From NCBI GenBank assembly GCA_001683735.1, contig LUGG01000001.1, positions 1,302,001 through 1,366,000 of the forward strand: 64,000 nucleotides of DNA. The letters run 5' to 3'. Shown here one piece after another: positions 23,420-35,587 of this stretch. A program made the translations under genes and the position numbers. Below the pieces are notes generated by a model, which was not told the DNA's origin, did no database searches, and worked only from the letters and a program-made list of their open reading frames with translations. This stretch comes from Grifola frondosa (Eukaryota; Basidiomycota; Agaricomycetes; Polyporales; Grifolaceae). The first letter of the stretch is position 1; each line of letters begins with the position of its first letter.

Positions 23420-25015
23420 CTACGAGCTGTCGGTATCTGTCAAGAACCGGTCTCGTCGCCGTCCAGATCTAGAACCGACATCAACGCCATGAACAACTCG
23501 TAGGTCTCGCGATGTACCAATTAGGTAATCATTATCAGGCACTCGGACGACCGGAGGCGGGGGACGTGGCGGGCTGAGACGTGGTGGAGGCGGAACAAAG
23601 ACATTCTTGCCATTCTTCTGCTTTGTTTTCTGCGCTTTCCCAGCAGCAGCGTTGGTGCTCTTGAGAGATGGCGTCGATATGATGGACCGTGCAGGAGAGG
23701 AAAGCTGTGTCGGCGACTCCGCAGAGGAGGAGCGCTGTTCGCGGTTGATAGAGGACACCGTGGATGAATCCCTTAGTTTGGAGGGTACCCTGGATTGTGA
23801 ATTGGCTGTTAAGCCTGTGGCAGTCTGGACAAGGATTAGTGTGGGGGAAAGTCGTAGGATATAGATATCACGAACATTGCCAGGAGAACCTGGTGCATCA
23901 GGGTCTGCCTTGACTCGAGCCACGGGTGATGCTACAGGGGAAGGTTTTACAGAGAAAGGGCGTGGGGAAAAACATTGCTACATACCAGTGACTTTCGCTT
24001 TCTTCGATTTCTTGGCAGGTGATACTGATGGGGAGCCAGGCTATGCGCAGGGGTTAATTGATATTCTCAACCTCTAGGGTTTACAAGGGACCATACCCGT
24101 TTCCGATGTAGACTGAACTCTGCTTCATCTAAAAAAGGAAAAGTATCGGCCTATGACGTGCTGCTCTCAGGAGACCCTCGCACCTTTCGTTTTGCTTTCG
24201 ATTTCCCTTTGCCTTTCGCACTGCCCTTCCCATCATCTGATACATGTCCATTGTCAGAGCCAAAGTATGGAGAAGCAGATCGACCGGCCTCAGAGGCAAG
24301 TCTGAAATTTCAGCATTCAATGCAAGGTGCTTGACATACGCCACAGTTGAGAGGGACATACTTGGTCTTCGTGGTAGCATTCCGCGCTGCACCTCTCCGA
24401 GAGTTGCCCAGACCCATGCAAGAACCTAGATGTGTAGCGTAGCGATTGGACGCAATCTGTCGAAGATTAGGCCTGATCTACCCGCGAAATTATCAGCACC
24501 AACCTGTCTTTTGCAATTAAGACATTCCAAGTAAATATTTCCATCCATCTTGACCGGCGTGTTTGTCCCAGTTCCAGTAGAACTATGTGCATCTGGAGGC
24601 CTCGCATCTCCGACGGTGATGGGTGTCTTGATGACGAGCTCCCGGCCAGCGGGACTAGATTTGAGGGGCCTGGTACGTGGACTAGATGAGCCATGTCAGA
24701 ACGCAAGGATACGTTCAACTCTTAAAAAAATTGTACCGTCGTTGCATCTAGGAACCAAAGACGTTGAAGCCAGTACAACACAGAAGTATGATTGTGGCGC
24801 GTACCGAGTATGGCAGATGTCGCAAACAGTCCTGGACTGTGCAATCTCCTGATGAGCTTCTAGCACCACATCCATAAGCAGCTCCTCGATCATGACGGAA
24901 TATATCCGAGAGCTCTGTGTCGCACAAGGCACTCTATCAGTCAAAACTACGAGTATTTGCTGCACGTACTCACGAGCTCTGACAGCGCCTCATCTCGCTC
25001 AGCTCTTTTCGGCAT
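23420..25015 (-). CDS. SGF11: SAGA deubiquitinase-module subunit Sgf11
   Basis: The start is MPKRAERDEALSEL. The N-terminal helix that docks on the SAGA deubiquitinase module is split by introns (SSRIYSVMIEELLMDVVLEA, then HQEIAQSRTVCDICHTR). The Sgf11 zinc finger follows as YLECLNCKRQ|IASNRYATHLGSCMG, a C-x2-C...H-x3-C site interrupted by an intron. After GNSRRGAARNATTKTK a 63-bp intron leads to SEAGRSASPYFGSDNGHVSD. The long C-terminal part is Ser/Pro/Lys-rich, with KGKGKSKAKRK and PPPPRLSPPRPPPP, and ends at 23420. Sgf11 helps Ubp8 remove ubiquitin from histone H2B. The protein is much longer than the roughly 100-aa yeast one because of the disordered tail. Divergent from the G-patch gene, about 300 bp apart. 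Confidence 0.82.
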
Positions 25016-25314
25016 CGGAGCGGGATAATTGACCTTAAAAACATATACTATCCGGAGCAAGACAGATCAATGGCAAATGGTATGGATATCTTAGCAATTC
25101 ATAGGCTTTGTGTGCAGCGTACGCAGGTTGCAATGTCTGTCAACCAAGTCGGACTCGGAACTGGAATGATCGAAACAACACTCAATTCAACATTGATGCC
25201 ACGTCACGTGGTGGTATGCTCGCGGTCGTGAATTTGTGGTCGTATCCACTTCCTTTGTCGCTGTGCCGCTCTATCTTCAACCTCTTCCTCATCACACATT
25301 ACAAAACCTTATTC

Positions 25315-27013
25315 ATGTCCGCTGATACTATTGCTTATTGGAATTCGATTCCCCTGGCGCGTCCAGAATCCGAGGGAATATCTTTGAAGGTACTCAGTGC
25401 ATCTGTCGATCGTTGAATACGCGCTGCATGCTGCCCTCCTCCTCCCCACTCCTTACAGCGCGCAAGACCGGAAGATGACGACGAGAGTGATGACGACATT
25501 TCCATTGTCTCCCGTTCTCCCTCACCTCCGCCTCCGGATGCCATGGATGTGGACAAGTATGACGAGTATCTTCAAGTCGCAGAACGGGAGGTCATAACTG
25601 TCAATACCAAAATCAAGAATACCAACAAAGGCTTTTCTATGCTCGCGAAGATGGGCTGGGTTGAAGGCAAGCCACTAGGGTTGTCTAGCGAGGGTACGTT
25701 CTGTCCAAATCCACGCAGTATATGTGGCTCAGTATAATTAGGTCGTGTTGAGCCTGTACCGTTCTATGTCAAGAACGATCTCACAGGATTGGGAAAAACA
25801 AATCAAGATGTCAGGATGAGTAAGTCTTCGTCGCAGCTTTGATTTCGTCTGCAAGGTTGATATTTCAACTGCGCCAGTCGAGTCCACTGTCTCGCAACGC
25901 AGAGAGCTTGATTCCGAGCGTCAAATAAAAGAAACAGAAGAACAACGATTGGCTCGAGAGGTTCGTGCCACGCTTATTATACATACATGCTGAAATCCTT
26001 CTCTATTGTTGCTGTTATAGAATTCAGTAGCAAAGAAGGCCGCAGTGCTGTCGAGTCTCCACTACTCTGCGAGCCTTCTATTGCGAGCTCTGCGATAAAC
26101 AATTCCAAAAGTGGCCCAGTACGACGAACATACCAATTCCTATGCACACCATCACAAGGCTCGCTTAGCCGCACAGCGTGCGAGTCGGAGCACACAGGAA
26201 GAAATTGAAAAAAGGAAAGAGAAGGAGAGGAAGCGCGAGGAGAAAGAGCTGCGCAAGATCGCTATGGCTGCGGGAGTTAAGATGGTTAAACCGCCAGTTT
26301 CTTTGGCAGCCTTACCAGCGGAAGCTTCATTCTCTGGTGATGAGTCTAAGGCAAGCGGATTCAAAAAGGCTGGCTGGGCAACAATCTCGCAAACATCCAT
26401 GCGAGTAGATACTTCTCCGCCTCCGCCCCCGCCACCGGAGCCGACTCGACCTGGCTGGGCTCCTGTGGCCTCCACTGATCCTCCCAAATCTTTCTCTTCG
26501 GCGTCGGTTGCTGTGCAAAGAGGCGCACCCGTTTCTGGTTCCTCAATATCAAATTTTCCTGCGCCGCCCGCTGCGGCGCCAAGCTTACACGGGCACTCTG
26601 ATTCCGCTCCATCTTTCAGGACCGGAGGCTGGACATCTCTTGACACAAACCCATCTCAGCACGTACCCCCGCCCCCCGCCGCCTCTCCAATCGCGGTGGT
26701 TTCGTCGCAAACAGCCGCAAGCCTGCCTCCGCCAATGTCCGCCGCCAATTCTCAGCTGCCACAGTCGTCATTGAAGGGACACCATAGCTGGTCAGCTGCA
26801 TCCACATCCACTCCGTTTGCTGTGAACCAGGTACATCGCGGCTCGCAATCTTTCACCTCGGTCCAAGGCCCGTTTCCACCTTCTGTCGCTCAGCCTGCGC
26901 CGCCGGTTGTGCCACAGCCAGCAGCCTCGTCTCAGCCCTCAATGCCGCGTCAGGAAGCATCTCGCTCTGGATGGCAGAAGTTTCGCGCAGGAGCACCTGG
27001 GCGTCGTAAGTGA
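25315..27013 (+). CDS. G-patch and C2H2 zinc-finger RNA-associated protein
   Basis: The start MSADTIAYWNSIPLARPESE is joined through an intron to an acidic stretch (PEDDDESDDDISIVSRSPSP). A G-patch follows: NTNKGFSMLAKMGWVEGKPL, GLSSEG|RVEPVPFYVKND and LTGLGKTNQDVRM. Next come a helical SQRRELDSERQ region and a C2H2 finger, FYCELCDKQFQK and VAQYDEHTNSYAHHHK. A highly charged EKRKEKERKREEKELRK helix and a Pro/Ser/Ala-rich tail end in RSGWQKFRAGAPGRRK. The order G-patch, zinc finger, charged helix matches the GPATCH8-like group, whose members are linked to splicing and RNA helicase activation; the target here is unknown. The finger is broken by one missing A in the run 26107-26110, which I take for an assembly error. 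Confidence 0.85.
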
Positions 27014-27295
27014 TATGTAACTGATCAAGGATTGCCGCGTTCCGCTCGCATATATGCTTTCTTTTATTGCTTTCGCAGTCCGCACCAGTTGGAATATTTG
27101 GAGCAAGAAATGTATGAACGTATTGTACTTACTAGCTACAAGCGCCGAGTTGGTTAATTTTGAGAATACGCTGATGAATGATAGGTAGTGAGAACGCAGT
27201 CCAGAGACGGACGCGAGAAGAGAAAAAGAAACCAAGACAAGAATATAAACACCACACAAAGAAGAACGAGTCCGAATAAAATAATAGTAACTCCT

Positions 27296-29971
27296 TCACT
27301 CTGATTCGCTCGCAGAACTCTCGTCCGAACTCGACTCCGCAGATGAATGCTCGCTCTCATCGCCCCGCAGCGCAATGCCATTTGGCGTAGGACCCCGACC
27401 GCCTTGCTCGAAGGACTTGAGCTTCTCCTCGAGCGCGCGAATCTTCTTTGTCTCGACGTCCTCGTCCATACTCTTCCGCTTGAGACCACCCGTACCGGTG
27501 CCTTTACCAGTACGACTGCGTTTCGCCGCGGTAGGCTTCATAGGTCGAATGACAAAATTGTAGAGCTTCGTGAGTACGGAAGCAGGCAGGGTATCGATCT
27601 CCAACTCAATCTCCTCCGTGCTCTGCCACAATGAGAAGACATCGATGAGTTACGAACGATGACCGTGACCAACACGACAACTCACGTCACGAATTTCAGG
27701 CACACCCTCGTGAATAATCTGGATAACTTTCTCCAGCTTAATGCCGTCAAGCTTGCCGATCGTGTCACTGAGATCCTTCTTTTGCTCGAAGGTCAATACG
27801 TCGTCGTCGGTCACGGCCTTCTTGCCCTTCTTTCGACCGGTCGCCGTTTTCGGCTGCTTGGTCGTCGCTTTCGAAGAGGAGGCAACAGGCGCGACCTTCT
27901 CCCGTTTCTCTTTTTTCTTCTCCTTTTTCTCCGGCTTGCCGTTCTTCTTCATCATCGCAAGGTTGTTCTTCATGCTCTCAATCTGAGACTCCATGTTCGC
28001 AATCATGCCTATCAGACCTTGTTAGTTATTACGGTGGATGCGTGACTTCGGACGCGGTTGAAGGGTAAGGGTACACGCACGGGATCGCTCGTCTTCAGAC
28101 TCGTCCTCCTCTTCCTCATCTTCGTCCTCGCTCTGATCGCGCGAACGAAGCGGAGGGAGATTCTTCCACTTCTCGTCGAAGACCCTTTGAAGCTCCTTGC
28201 CGGCCTCGTGGACAGGATTGCCCGCCGGATTGAACGTGCAGCAATTCTTGATCATGAGGCCTGAAGTCGTCGCGGAACTTGTCGGGCGTCGTATATTCGC
28301 CACGATCGAGTTTCGTCTTCATCGTAGACAGATCCATCGGCTTCTTGACGACCTTCGGATACTCCGGGATCTGCATCTTTATCCAATCTGCACCGGTATG
28401 GGTCAGCGCCAACACAACATAGCGCACATGACAACTCACCAACGGGCTCATAAAAGAAGTGGGCGACATTGTAATGTTGCTTCTGATGAAGGTCCTTGAG
28501 CATCTTCTCGCAGAACTTCAGCTGCTCGCCGAGGACACCGTTTTTCCCAGCTTTCGCCTTCCGAACCTTTCTCGGCACCTCCGCGTAAGGGAGATCCTTC
28601 GAAGGTGGTGGGTGGATCTCACGCTTCGGCCGACCTGCGTTCTCGTCTGAGCGACGGATGACGGGGACTGTTGTAGATGGTCGACGCGCCATAGGCTTCT
28701 TCTGTACCGGAGGAGGGGGTGGTGGAGGGGTAGATGGCTTCTTGACAGGGGGTGGCTTGCGCTGAGGAGGCGTGTGTTAGTCGAAGATTAACAGCACAAC
28801 TGATAATAATTACCTCTTCCGGTGGAGGCATTTGCTTGACTTGCTTATCGAAAACGGCCTCCAACCGCTTACCCATCTGCGTGACCGCGTGTTCGGGGCC
28901 ATTGAAAGTAACGCAGTTCGTGAAGATGAGGCGAACGTCGGAGATGAAGTCCTCAGAGTGATAATACCGCGGGTTGGCGGGATTGGGATCAGGCTTTGAC
29001 GGGTTGGAGGATGCGAGCTTGCGCTCAATTGTGGAGAAGTCCATCGGGTGCTTGATGATGCTCGGATAGTGAGGAATGCCTAGTGCTATTGGGTCGACGG
29101 GATACAGGAAGGGGCCCGCATCCTTCATGCGCTTGAGCGTGCGAATAGTCGATGAGCAGAAGCGCCATTGTGCAATACTAAACGTCGGTGCGCCACGATT
29201 GTGCACTGTTGTAGGCGGCGGCGATACAGATGCTGGGGGTGGAGTACCGGTCTTCAGAAAGACGGAGCGTGTGCACGACGATTAGCACGCCCGTAGTGGC
29301 GCACAGGAATAAACGGCTTACATTAGCTAAGGAGGCTCTCTCTGCGTCCGAATATTTCCGGGCTCTCTTAGCGGGGGAGGCTTATCATCATCATCGTCAT
29401 TAGCGTGTTTATTAATAGGGTACGGAGAGGAGGCAGCAAGAGAGTCGACAGCGGTTTCGCTCGAAGATACAGCAGGTAGCGAGGATGAGACCGGAGTGGC
29501 AACGGGGGAATCATGGGTTCGTCCGTTCAAGTGTAGGGAGAGCGCATTCGATTCTTCCATCACAACGTCACTGTCCTTCGTGGGCAACGGCTCCGTGGGT
29601 ACTACAGGGGCCGATTCGATGGCCATTGAAACATCACTCGGCAGTTGGGCGGGAGGAGGAAAGTCGCCGTTCGGAGACGTGACAGAAATGGGAACTAAGG
29701 CGCGATAAGATGGATAGAAAGTGGTGGAGATGATAGGAAACTCACCGACATCCTCCACCTGAGGTATAGACGCGTCTTTGATTTGATCTATCTTGAGCGG
29801 CATAGGCTCATGTCGCGCGTCACTCTCCTGTTCGTTGAAATCGACATCTATCTTGACATCAACGTCGACGGAATTGTCTACTGGGGTTGCTGGGGAGTCT
29901 ACAGCGGGCGAGTCAGGAGCGGAGACGGAGTTGATGTGGTTGAAGCCGTTGGAGGTCGGCGCGTCGTTCAT
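27296..29971 (-). CDS. BDF1: BET-family double bromodomain factor Bdf1
   Basis: A chromatin reader of acetylated histone tails that helps recruit TFIID. The first exon starts MNDAPTSNGFNHINSVSAPD and is acidic. Bromodomain 1 lies at about 29160-28815: LYPVDPIALGIPHYPSIIKH, PMDFSTIERKL and the acetyl-lysine Asn in NCVTFNGPEHAV. A Pro-rich linker follows. Bromodomain 2 lies at about 28560-28140: FFYEPV|DWIKMQIPEYPKV, VKKPMDLSTMKTKLDRGEY and NCCTFNPAGNPVHEAG. Next are an acidic stretch, a Lys-rich region, the NET domain (LTFEQKKDLSDTIGKLDGIK and ELEIDTLPASVLTKLYNFV) and a Ser/Glu-rich end. Bromodomain 2 needs one base removed near 28258 (DDFR to LMIKNCC). Length and architecture are complete for the family. 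Confidence 0.93.
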
Positions 29972-30067
29972 GGCGGGTCGGCGCGTGACGGTCACGTACA
30001 GTGTGACAAAATAGCAAGAGAGCAGGTGAGATTTGGGGGGACAGGAGATCCGAAGTTGGGCTAGAGT

Positions 30068-30074
30068 CTTTATA
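30068..30074 (-). promoter_or_regulatory. TATA box of the BDF1 gene
   Basis: TATAAAG on the minus strand, about 97 bases before the BDF1 start at 29971. Confidence 0.5.
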
Positions 30075-30198
30075 CGCGCTGCGAAATAAGGTTCGATCTC
30101 CCGCAACGGCCACACTCCCTATTCCGACCCTCCCTTTCTCCTCCCTCGCCTCGCTCCTTCTCTCTCTCTTCGCTCAAAGCCACATATTACAACTCTAT

Positions 30199-32865
30199 CT
30201 ACTCTTTCTCCTCTTTCTCCGCTTCCTCTTCCGCCGGGGCGAACACTGGCTTTGGCTGGTTTGCGCGCCAAGCTGTGAGAAAAAATTAAGGTTCACACGT
30301 CAGCATCATCGCCGATCACAAACAGCGCCAAATAACATCTGGCTCCATCATGAGGAAATTTTTCAGAGCCTTACCTGCAGTCCAGACTGGGTTTTCGTCC
30401 GTCGCTGCGAGCCTGAGCAGCGCCTCTCGAGGCTACGTAAAAAAAACATTTGTGTTAGCAATAGTGCGCAAGGTGAAGGCGAGGGTGGAAGACAGGAGGA
30501 TGGGAGAGGCTGGGAGAGACTGGACCACAAAGAGACAGCCGGGCGTGTTCCGGATGGCAACGCGCGGACGGCGTGTCACAAAGGCAACCGACAAACCCCT
30601 ATGATTGGATCTCTGCCATCCCCTTCTGGTCCACACAGAAACCGTCCGGGAACTCGACGCTTGCTCGACGCCATGGCGAGATACACAAACAACTGAACTC
30701 GAAGTCCCAGCCAACCCACTCCACTCGACAGTTCGTCACTTTCCACACGTCAAACACCAACAATCCATCATGATACCCGCAATGACGAATGCTCAGAACA
30801 ATGACACAGGGAATGGTACGCACGTCTTCGTCTCTCGTCGTGTCCCGCACCAGGTTCTGCACGACGTGTTGTGTGGCACTCGCACCGACCCTCCCACCGC
30901 GACCAGGACCAGTGACTGGAAGCTCTGGTCGCCTGCTCTTCCGCGGGTCCAACCTTTCTTTCTCCCTTTGACGCTTCAAGCTCCGTATAATATCACCATC
31001 CCGGAACATGGGCAGCGCATGTGGCGTCAGTATAGTGGGAGCAGCCACAGCATCGGACATGTCCTCGATAGTCGCCTTCCTGGGAGCACCTTTGTTGAGC
31101 AGCAACTTCGCGCCATTGATAGACGTCTCCGGGGAATAAAGGACGCATATTTGGCCACTTGCCAGGCCCGTTACGATCTGTACACTCTGTATTAGCCTAG
31201 TTACCACAATGACAACCGTAGACAATACCTGGTTGATCTTCGAGTGCCAGAAAACCTTAACAGGCGTCGCATCCACCTCAAGGTCCTTCACTGTCTCCAG
31301 GTTATCGCTCTTCAGGAACAGCAAACGTCCCTTCTCTCCCTTGTGTTTTGCACCAGCGCCTGTCACAACATACTTGTTATCAGGGCTGAATATCGCATTG
31401 GTATGTGGATACAGCGTCATGAGTTCAGAATGTGTCGCGAGAGGCTTTTTGAATGCACGTAGATCCCACACTGCAGTGCCCGTTCAGCATACGAATTGGA
31501 GTAACTTCGATAACGTACGTTTAACCGTGTCGTCTCCGCCCCTTGTAAGAACTGTCCGGCCATCGACAGAGAACACGAGGGATCCCGTCTCGGTGCCCTT
31601 CACGTGCGCACCTTCGATGGTCATACTTGGGCGCACGAAGTTCGATTTTGTCTGCCACATATGAAGGGCACCGTCCATGCATGCTGCAACACGGCTTCAG
31701 CAGCGTTCAGTATGATAATGATGTTATACTCACCACCCCTATCAGAGCACCATCGTGTGAGTAGGCGCATGTGGTGACCTTCGTACGTGCGCCCCGCTCC
31801 TTCGACTTGACGACAATGACTGTCTTCTGTTTCCGCTTGTTTTCCACGTCCCAGATGCTGCGTATGCCCCGAAGACCGTTAGTAGTGTTGTGAATGTATC
31901 GAACGCAAAACGAACTGACCGGATTGTGGAGTCTACGGAGCTCGTGATGAATATCTGCGGATCCTTAGGATGCCATGCGCATGATGTCAGTTCCGCGACG
32001 TGCCCACTGCAGACCAGGAGTCGTCAGACATTGATGACAAATTCAGGACCATGCACGTACGAGGTGTTTTTCATGTCACGAATGTACGGGTCGCCCTTGA
32101 TAAACGTGGCCCTGCCAGTCAGGTCAGACTGTCCGGTTCTGGATCTACAACGATAGCACTTACAGCTCCTCCCCATCACGATCATACAACTTCGCCTGCG
32201 TCGTGCCCGATATCACCAAAAACTGCTGCCCGTCATTCGAGTACTTGAGATCGTGAATCTGCGAGCCCAGCCATCAGCACCGCGCACACAAAAACAAGCT
32301 AGAACGACGAACGTAGTAAGAGCCGGCAGGTTCCCAAGTCTTGAACGGCTTACACCGCCAGTCCATCCCGCCAAAGTCCCACAGCTTGCAGTCGTAGTCG
32401 TGCGAGCCGGAGAGCACCCGCGCGCCGGACGGGTCGAGCGTCAGCGCGGAGACGACCTTCGTATGGTCCTTCATGATCAGCTCGTGCGTGATGGGGAACC
32501 GCGGGAACGCTGACTCGTCGTCGGACATGTCGAACTCGGGCTCGCCCTCGTCCGCCGCTGGGGGAGGAGCGGGCCCTATCTCGTCCGCGTCAAATTCGGG
32601 CTCCTTTGGCGGCGAAGGGGGGCTACCGCTGGGGGCGTACTGGGCCCTGGAAGCCCATCTTCTTCCAGCTTCACCGAAGGAACGGAAGCAGGAGACGACT
32701 GCGGAGGTGGGGCATTAGCATCTCTGCGTAGTCCATGGAACAATAAGCACTACATACGTCTTCCCGCTTGTTCTTGTCGAAACGCTTCGGGTCGAGCTGT
32801 CGCTGCTTCGACTTCTTCCCAAAGCCTGCAATTCCCATCGCCGCAAAGACGTCCAAGTCATCCAT
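30199..32865 (-). CDS. WDR70: WD-repeat protein WDR70
   Basis: The protein starts MDDLDVFAAMGIAGFGKKSK. An acidic linker leads to FPITHELIMKDHTKVVSALT and SGSHDYDCKLWDFGGMD, which mark WDR70 (Gastrulation-defective homologue). More WD repeats follow (the MWDLRAFKKPLATHSELMTL region and ATPVKVFWHSKINQ). A long basic region contains RSLKRQREKERLDPRKSRRP. The last two exons read REALLRLAATDENPVWTA|AWRANQPKPVFAPAEEE and end in EKEEKE at 30199, a C-terminus shared by the family. In human and fission yeast cells WDR70 acts in DNA-damage chromatin marking and H2B ubiquitination. Long plus-strand frames over the exons, such as 30605-31195, are shadows. About ten introns; I did not fix every border. 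Confidence 0.88.
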
Positions 32866-33119
32866 GGCTATGATAGTAGAGTTCAGTCACGTATTAGCAA
32901 GCGATTCCTGGATGTGGGTTGTTCAATGTTCCACGCGCCGCGCGAACTCAAAGTACACTCCGTTACGTAATGGATTCCGGAGGGTTGGCGCCCATATTCA
33001 AACGCGTTCGCCGCGACGGTTCAGTCATGCTATTGTCCCTCATCGTGTGGCCAACAGTACTCAGGAGTCTCGCAGCGATTTTTCTCTGATTACCTTCGGT
33101 GCGATTTGAACCTTTGGAT

Positions 33120-34077
33120 ATGTTGAAACGACAGAGACCATCTTCTCCTGTGTCTTTTCCGGACGCCACATATCCAACCAATCCGTCGGATGACATCCTC
33201 GAGCGAGTGGCGAAACGCAGACGGCACCTTGTTCCATCACAAACAGGATACCCTCATAATGGAGACCAACAGGATGATGATGGCGAGGAGGATGACTACG
33301 AGAACGGGGGTGGGATGGCCGCACGGAGTACTCAAAGGAGAGGAGTTTGTGGCTTGACCAGGCAGGAGAGTACAAGGCGGCGAATAGCCTCCTCCACGAC
33401 CTCCACGCGGAGCAAAGACACAGGATGATATTCTCATCGTCTGCCACGTTCTCTTCACCACCCGACCCTCATCAGGCCCACTTTTTGTCAAATAGCCAGT
33501 CGCATACTCAATGGGCGAATCTCAGCAAACAAGGTCCATTCCTCGACGACGCGATGGTTGCTGCGCAGTCACCACAGCATTCTAAATACGCCCACATCGA
33601 TAACGCAGTATCAAGTTTGTACCAAGAAGATCAAGATGTGGATGAGGTCCAATGTGTGACCCATCGATACGAAGATACGAACAGGTGTGTTCATCCCTAC
33701 TACATCTTCTCGACCCATCTCACAGACATCGCATCTCAGACTGCTCAGATCCTTGTTCCTCAGTCGCAGACGGCGCCTGGATATCTCACAGGATCCGGGG
33801 AGCTCAGCATGACCTGGAACTCTCCGCCTCTCTCAATCTGCTCTTGCATTCCCTTCATCGCGATCTCGCCAAAGCACATCATTCGTTCCATCCCTCATTC
33901 TGCAATGTTTTCCATCATTTTCCATACAGCTCAGCATTTCTTCGCCGTCTGCATCCTGTACCATGTACATTACTGATTGCTAGTGGCTATAGCACCCGCC
34001 ACCTTCTTTGTCACCATTTAGAGGCTTCGTTCCATCAGATTGCCTTTCATTGTGCTGCTATTCAAGGACAAGGCTGA
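33120..34077 (+). CDS. Conserved-looking protein of unknown function
   Basis: I do not recognise the family. The start MLKRQRPSSPVSFPDATYPT is followed by a basic stretch (LERVAKRRRHL) that may be a nuclear signal, an acidic run (DDDGEEDDYEN), and an ordered block GWDGRTEYSKERSLWLDQAG, EYKAANSLLHDLHAEQRHRM. The two parts need one more G in the run 33306-33310 to be in one frame. After an intron (GTGTGT...CACAG at about 33685-33730) a helical exon reads LELSASLNLLLHSLHRDLAK. The 3' end is uncertain and the stop at 34077 is one choice. It is divergent from WDR70, about 255 bp apart, and may share its promoter. Nuclear location is an inference from the basic stretch only. Confidence 0.5.
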
Positions 34078-34447
34078 GCGTATCCTCTCCGTGATCGGAA
34101 GAAGATGCGATGCTGTTCAAGGAGCGTTTCAGAGATATGCCAAAGTTTCAGCGTCAACTTCTACAGAACTTCGGTGACAATCATATAGCCTTCGAATCGA
34201 TAAGTCTAAGATGTCCTCGACGGAGTATGTACTCGGATCCCTAATTGACTCCAGAATGACTCGAACCCACCAGAAGAGAAGACGCAGAACAACGAAAAAA
34301 ATGAACGTACAGCTTTACTGCCAGTATAGCGTCAATCAAGAGTGATTTTTGATCATCTCTAGAGGGAGCATCGACCAGGGGACGTCCCCCGACTCGTACG
34401 ATAAAGCAAGCACGCTAGCCTCAGTACTCGCCAGGATGTGGGATCAC

Positions 34448-35172
34448 TCAGCTGACCTGCGTGGAGACGTCCTTCAAACCCAAATCCACGGGGCTTCCCA
34501 GCGCATCGCTCAGCTCCTGGTTCAGAAGATCACCCAGCGAACGCCCGTCCCGGGAGTAAATCCAGTCGTCCGCTGCGTCTGAGTAGTCGTAGCGCTTCGG
34601 GCCACTGCGCAGCATGCAGTGTGAGCCGGAGAGGACGAGGCCAAGAGGCAAGAGAACGCACCTGAAGGGCGAGGACAACCATATCTGCTTGTTTGGGGGC
34701 TGCTTGTTGATCACATACGTGCCCTTGAAGCCGAGCTTCAGCGTCAGCACGCCGCTCTATTTCAGACAAAGTTTGAGAATCGGCAGTAGCGTGGAGAGAG
34801 CGTGGCGAACTGACGCTATATTCTACTTCGAAATCGGGGTTGCTCTGCTGGTCTACTATGTCCTCTAATGAGGATAAGAGCCTGTCCATGGTCGCATCGG
34901 AATACTGATTGTAATGCTGGATGGAGAGGTCGCTGCGTACGTGGCGGGAACGAAGCCTTGGCATCAGCTCGCAGCTTTCTTTCGCAGTAAGGAGGCAGTG
35001 CGTCACCTGTGGTTCAGCTGCGGAGGAGGCGTGGCGAAATGTCGAGCATGACAGTGCGCAGGTAGTCGGGGCTGTGGGGGCGACTGGCTAGTGTTGAAAG
35101 AGAGGACACGGGGACGCGTGATGCGAGTCTAAGAGGAAGTCTGGCTATACGAGTGGCGTGTCGTACAATCAT
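34448..35172 (-). CDS. YFH1: Frataxin, mitochondrial
   Basis: A mitochondrial iron-sulfur assembly factor that binds the Nfs1-Isu complex and speeds sulfur transfer. The first exon gives a basic, Arg-rich presequence ([20 protein letters not shown]). The mature domain starts [20 protein letters not shown], with the acidic iron-binding helix ([18 protein letters not shown]). The beta sheet follows: [20 protein letters not shown] and [18 protein letters not shown], the diagnostic frataxin motif. Then comes the second helix ([15 protein letters not shown]). The join between presequence and domain is not in phase as read; a base error in the C-run at about 35080 is likely. Next to a rhodanese gene on the same strand. 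Domain length is normal. Confidence 0.9.
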
Positions 35173-35587
35173 GAGCGCATGAGAGTGGGTGGCAGAGGAC
35201 CAGAGGGAGTGTTGTACGGCAAGTTGCACACCCACGCGACGTGACAGTTCCGATCGCGCGTGATGGCGCAAGCGTTAGGCCAGTAATTATGGTTAAGGTT
35301 ACACTCAGGGCTATATCTTTCTTGAATTCGGAATTGGAGACAGCAACATGAGAAAATCTTGCATATGGATGAGTCACATCGCAACCGAGGGCAGACGTGT
35401 AGCAACGTGTAGGCGTGTGCATCCCGGCATGTCGGGGATACGTGGAAGAGGTGAAGCGGACATCCAGCTCAAAAGTCTCTCCGCGAAAGCAGCAATACGA
35501 GGTGCAAAAAAAAGTGTTCCGTGACGGTACAGCAATTATGTGGTCTCCTCTCAGAGGTAAGTTCTCGCACAACCACCGGACTCACAA

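Noticed and set aside
30605..31195. Open frame of 196 codons on the plus strand
   Set aside because: It lies over WDR70 exons whose minus-strand reading is clearly conserved; it is a shadow frame.
34240..34290. tRNA T-arm-like GGGTTCGAGTC on the minus strand
   Set aside because: Only the T-arm resembles a tRNA; no other arm pairs.
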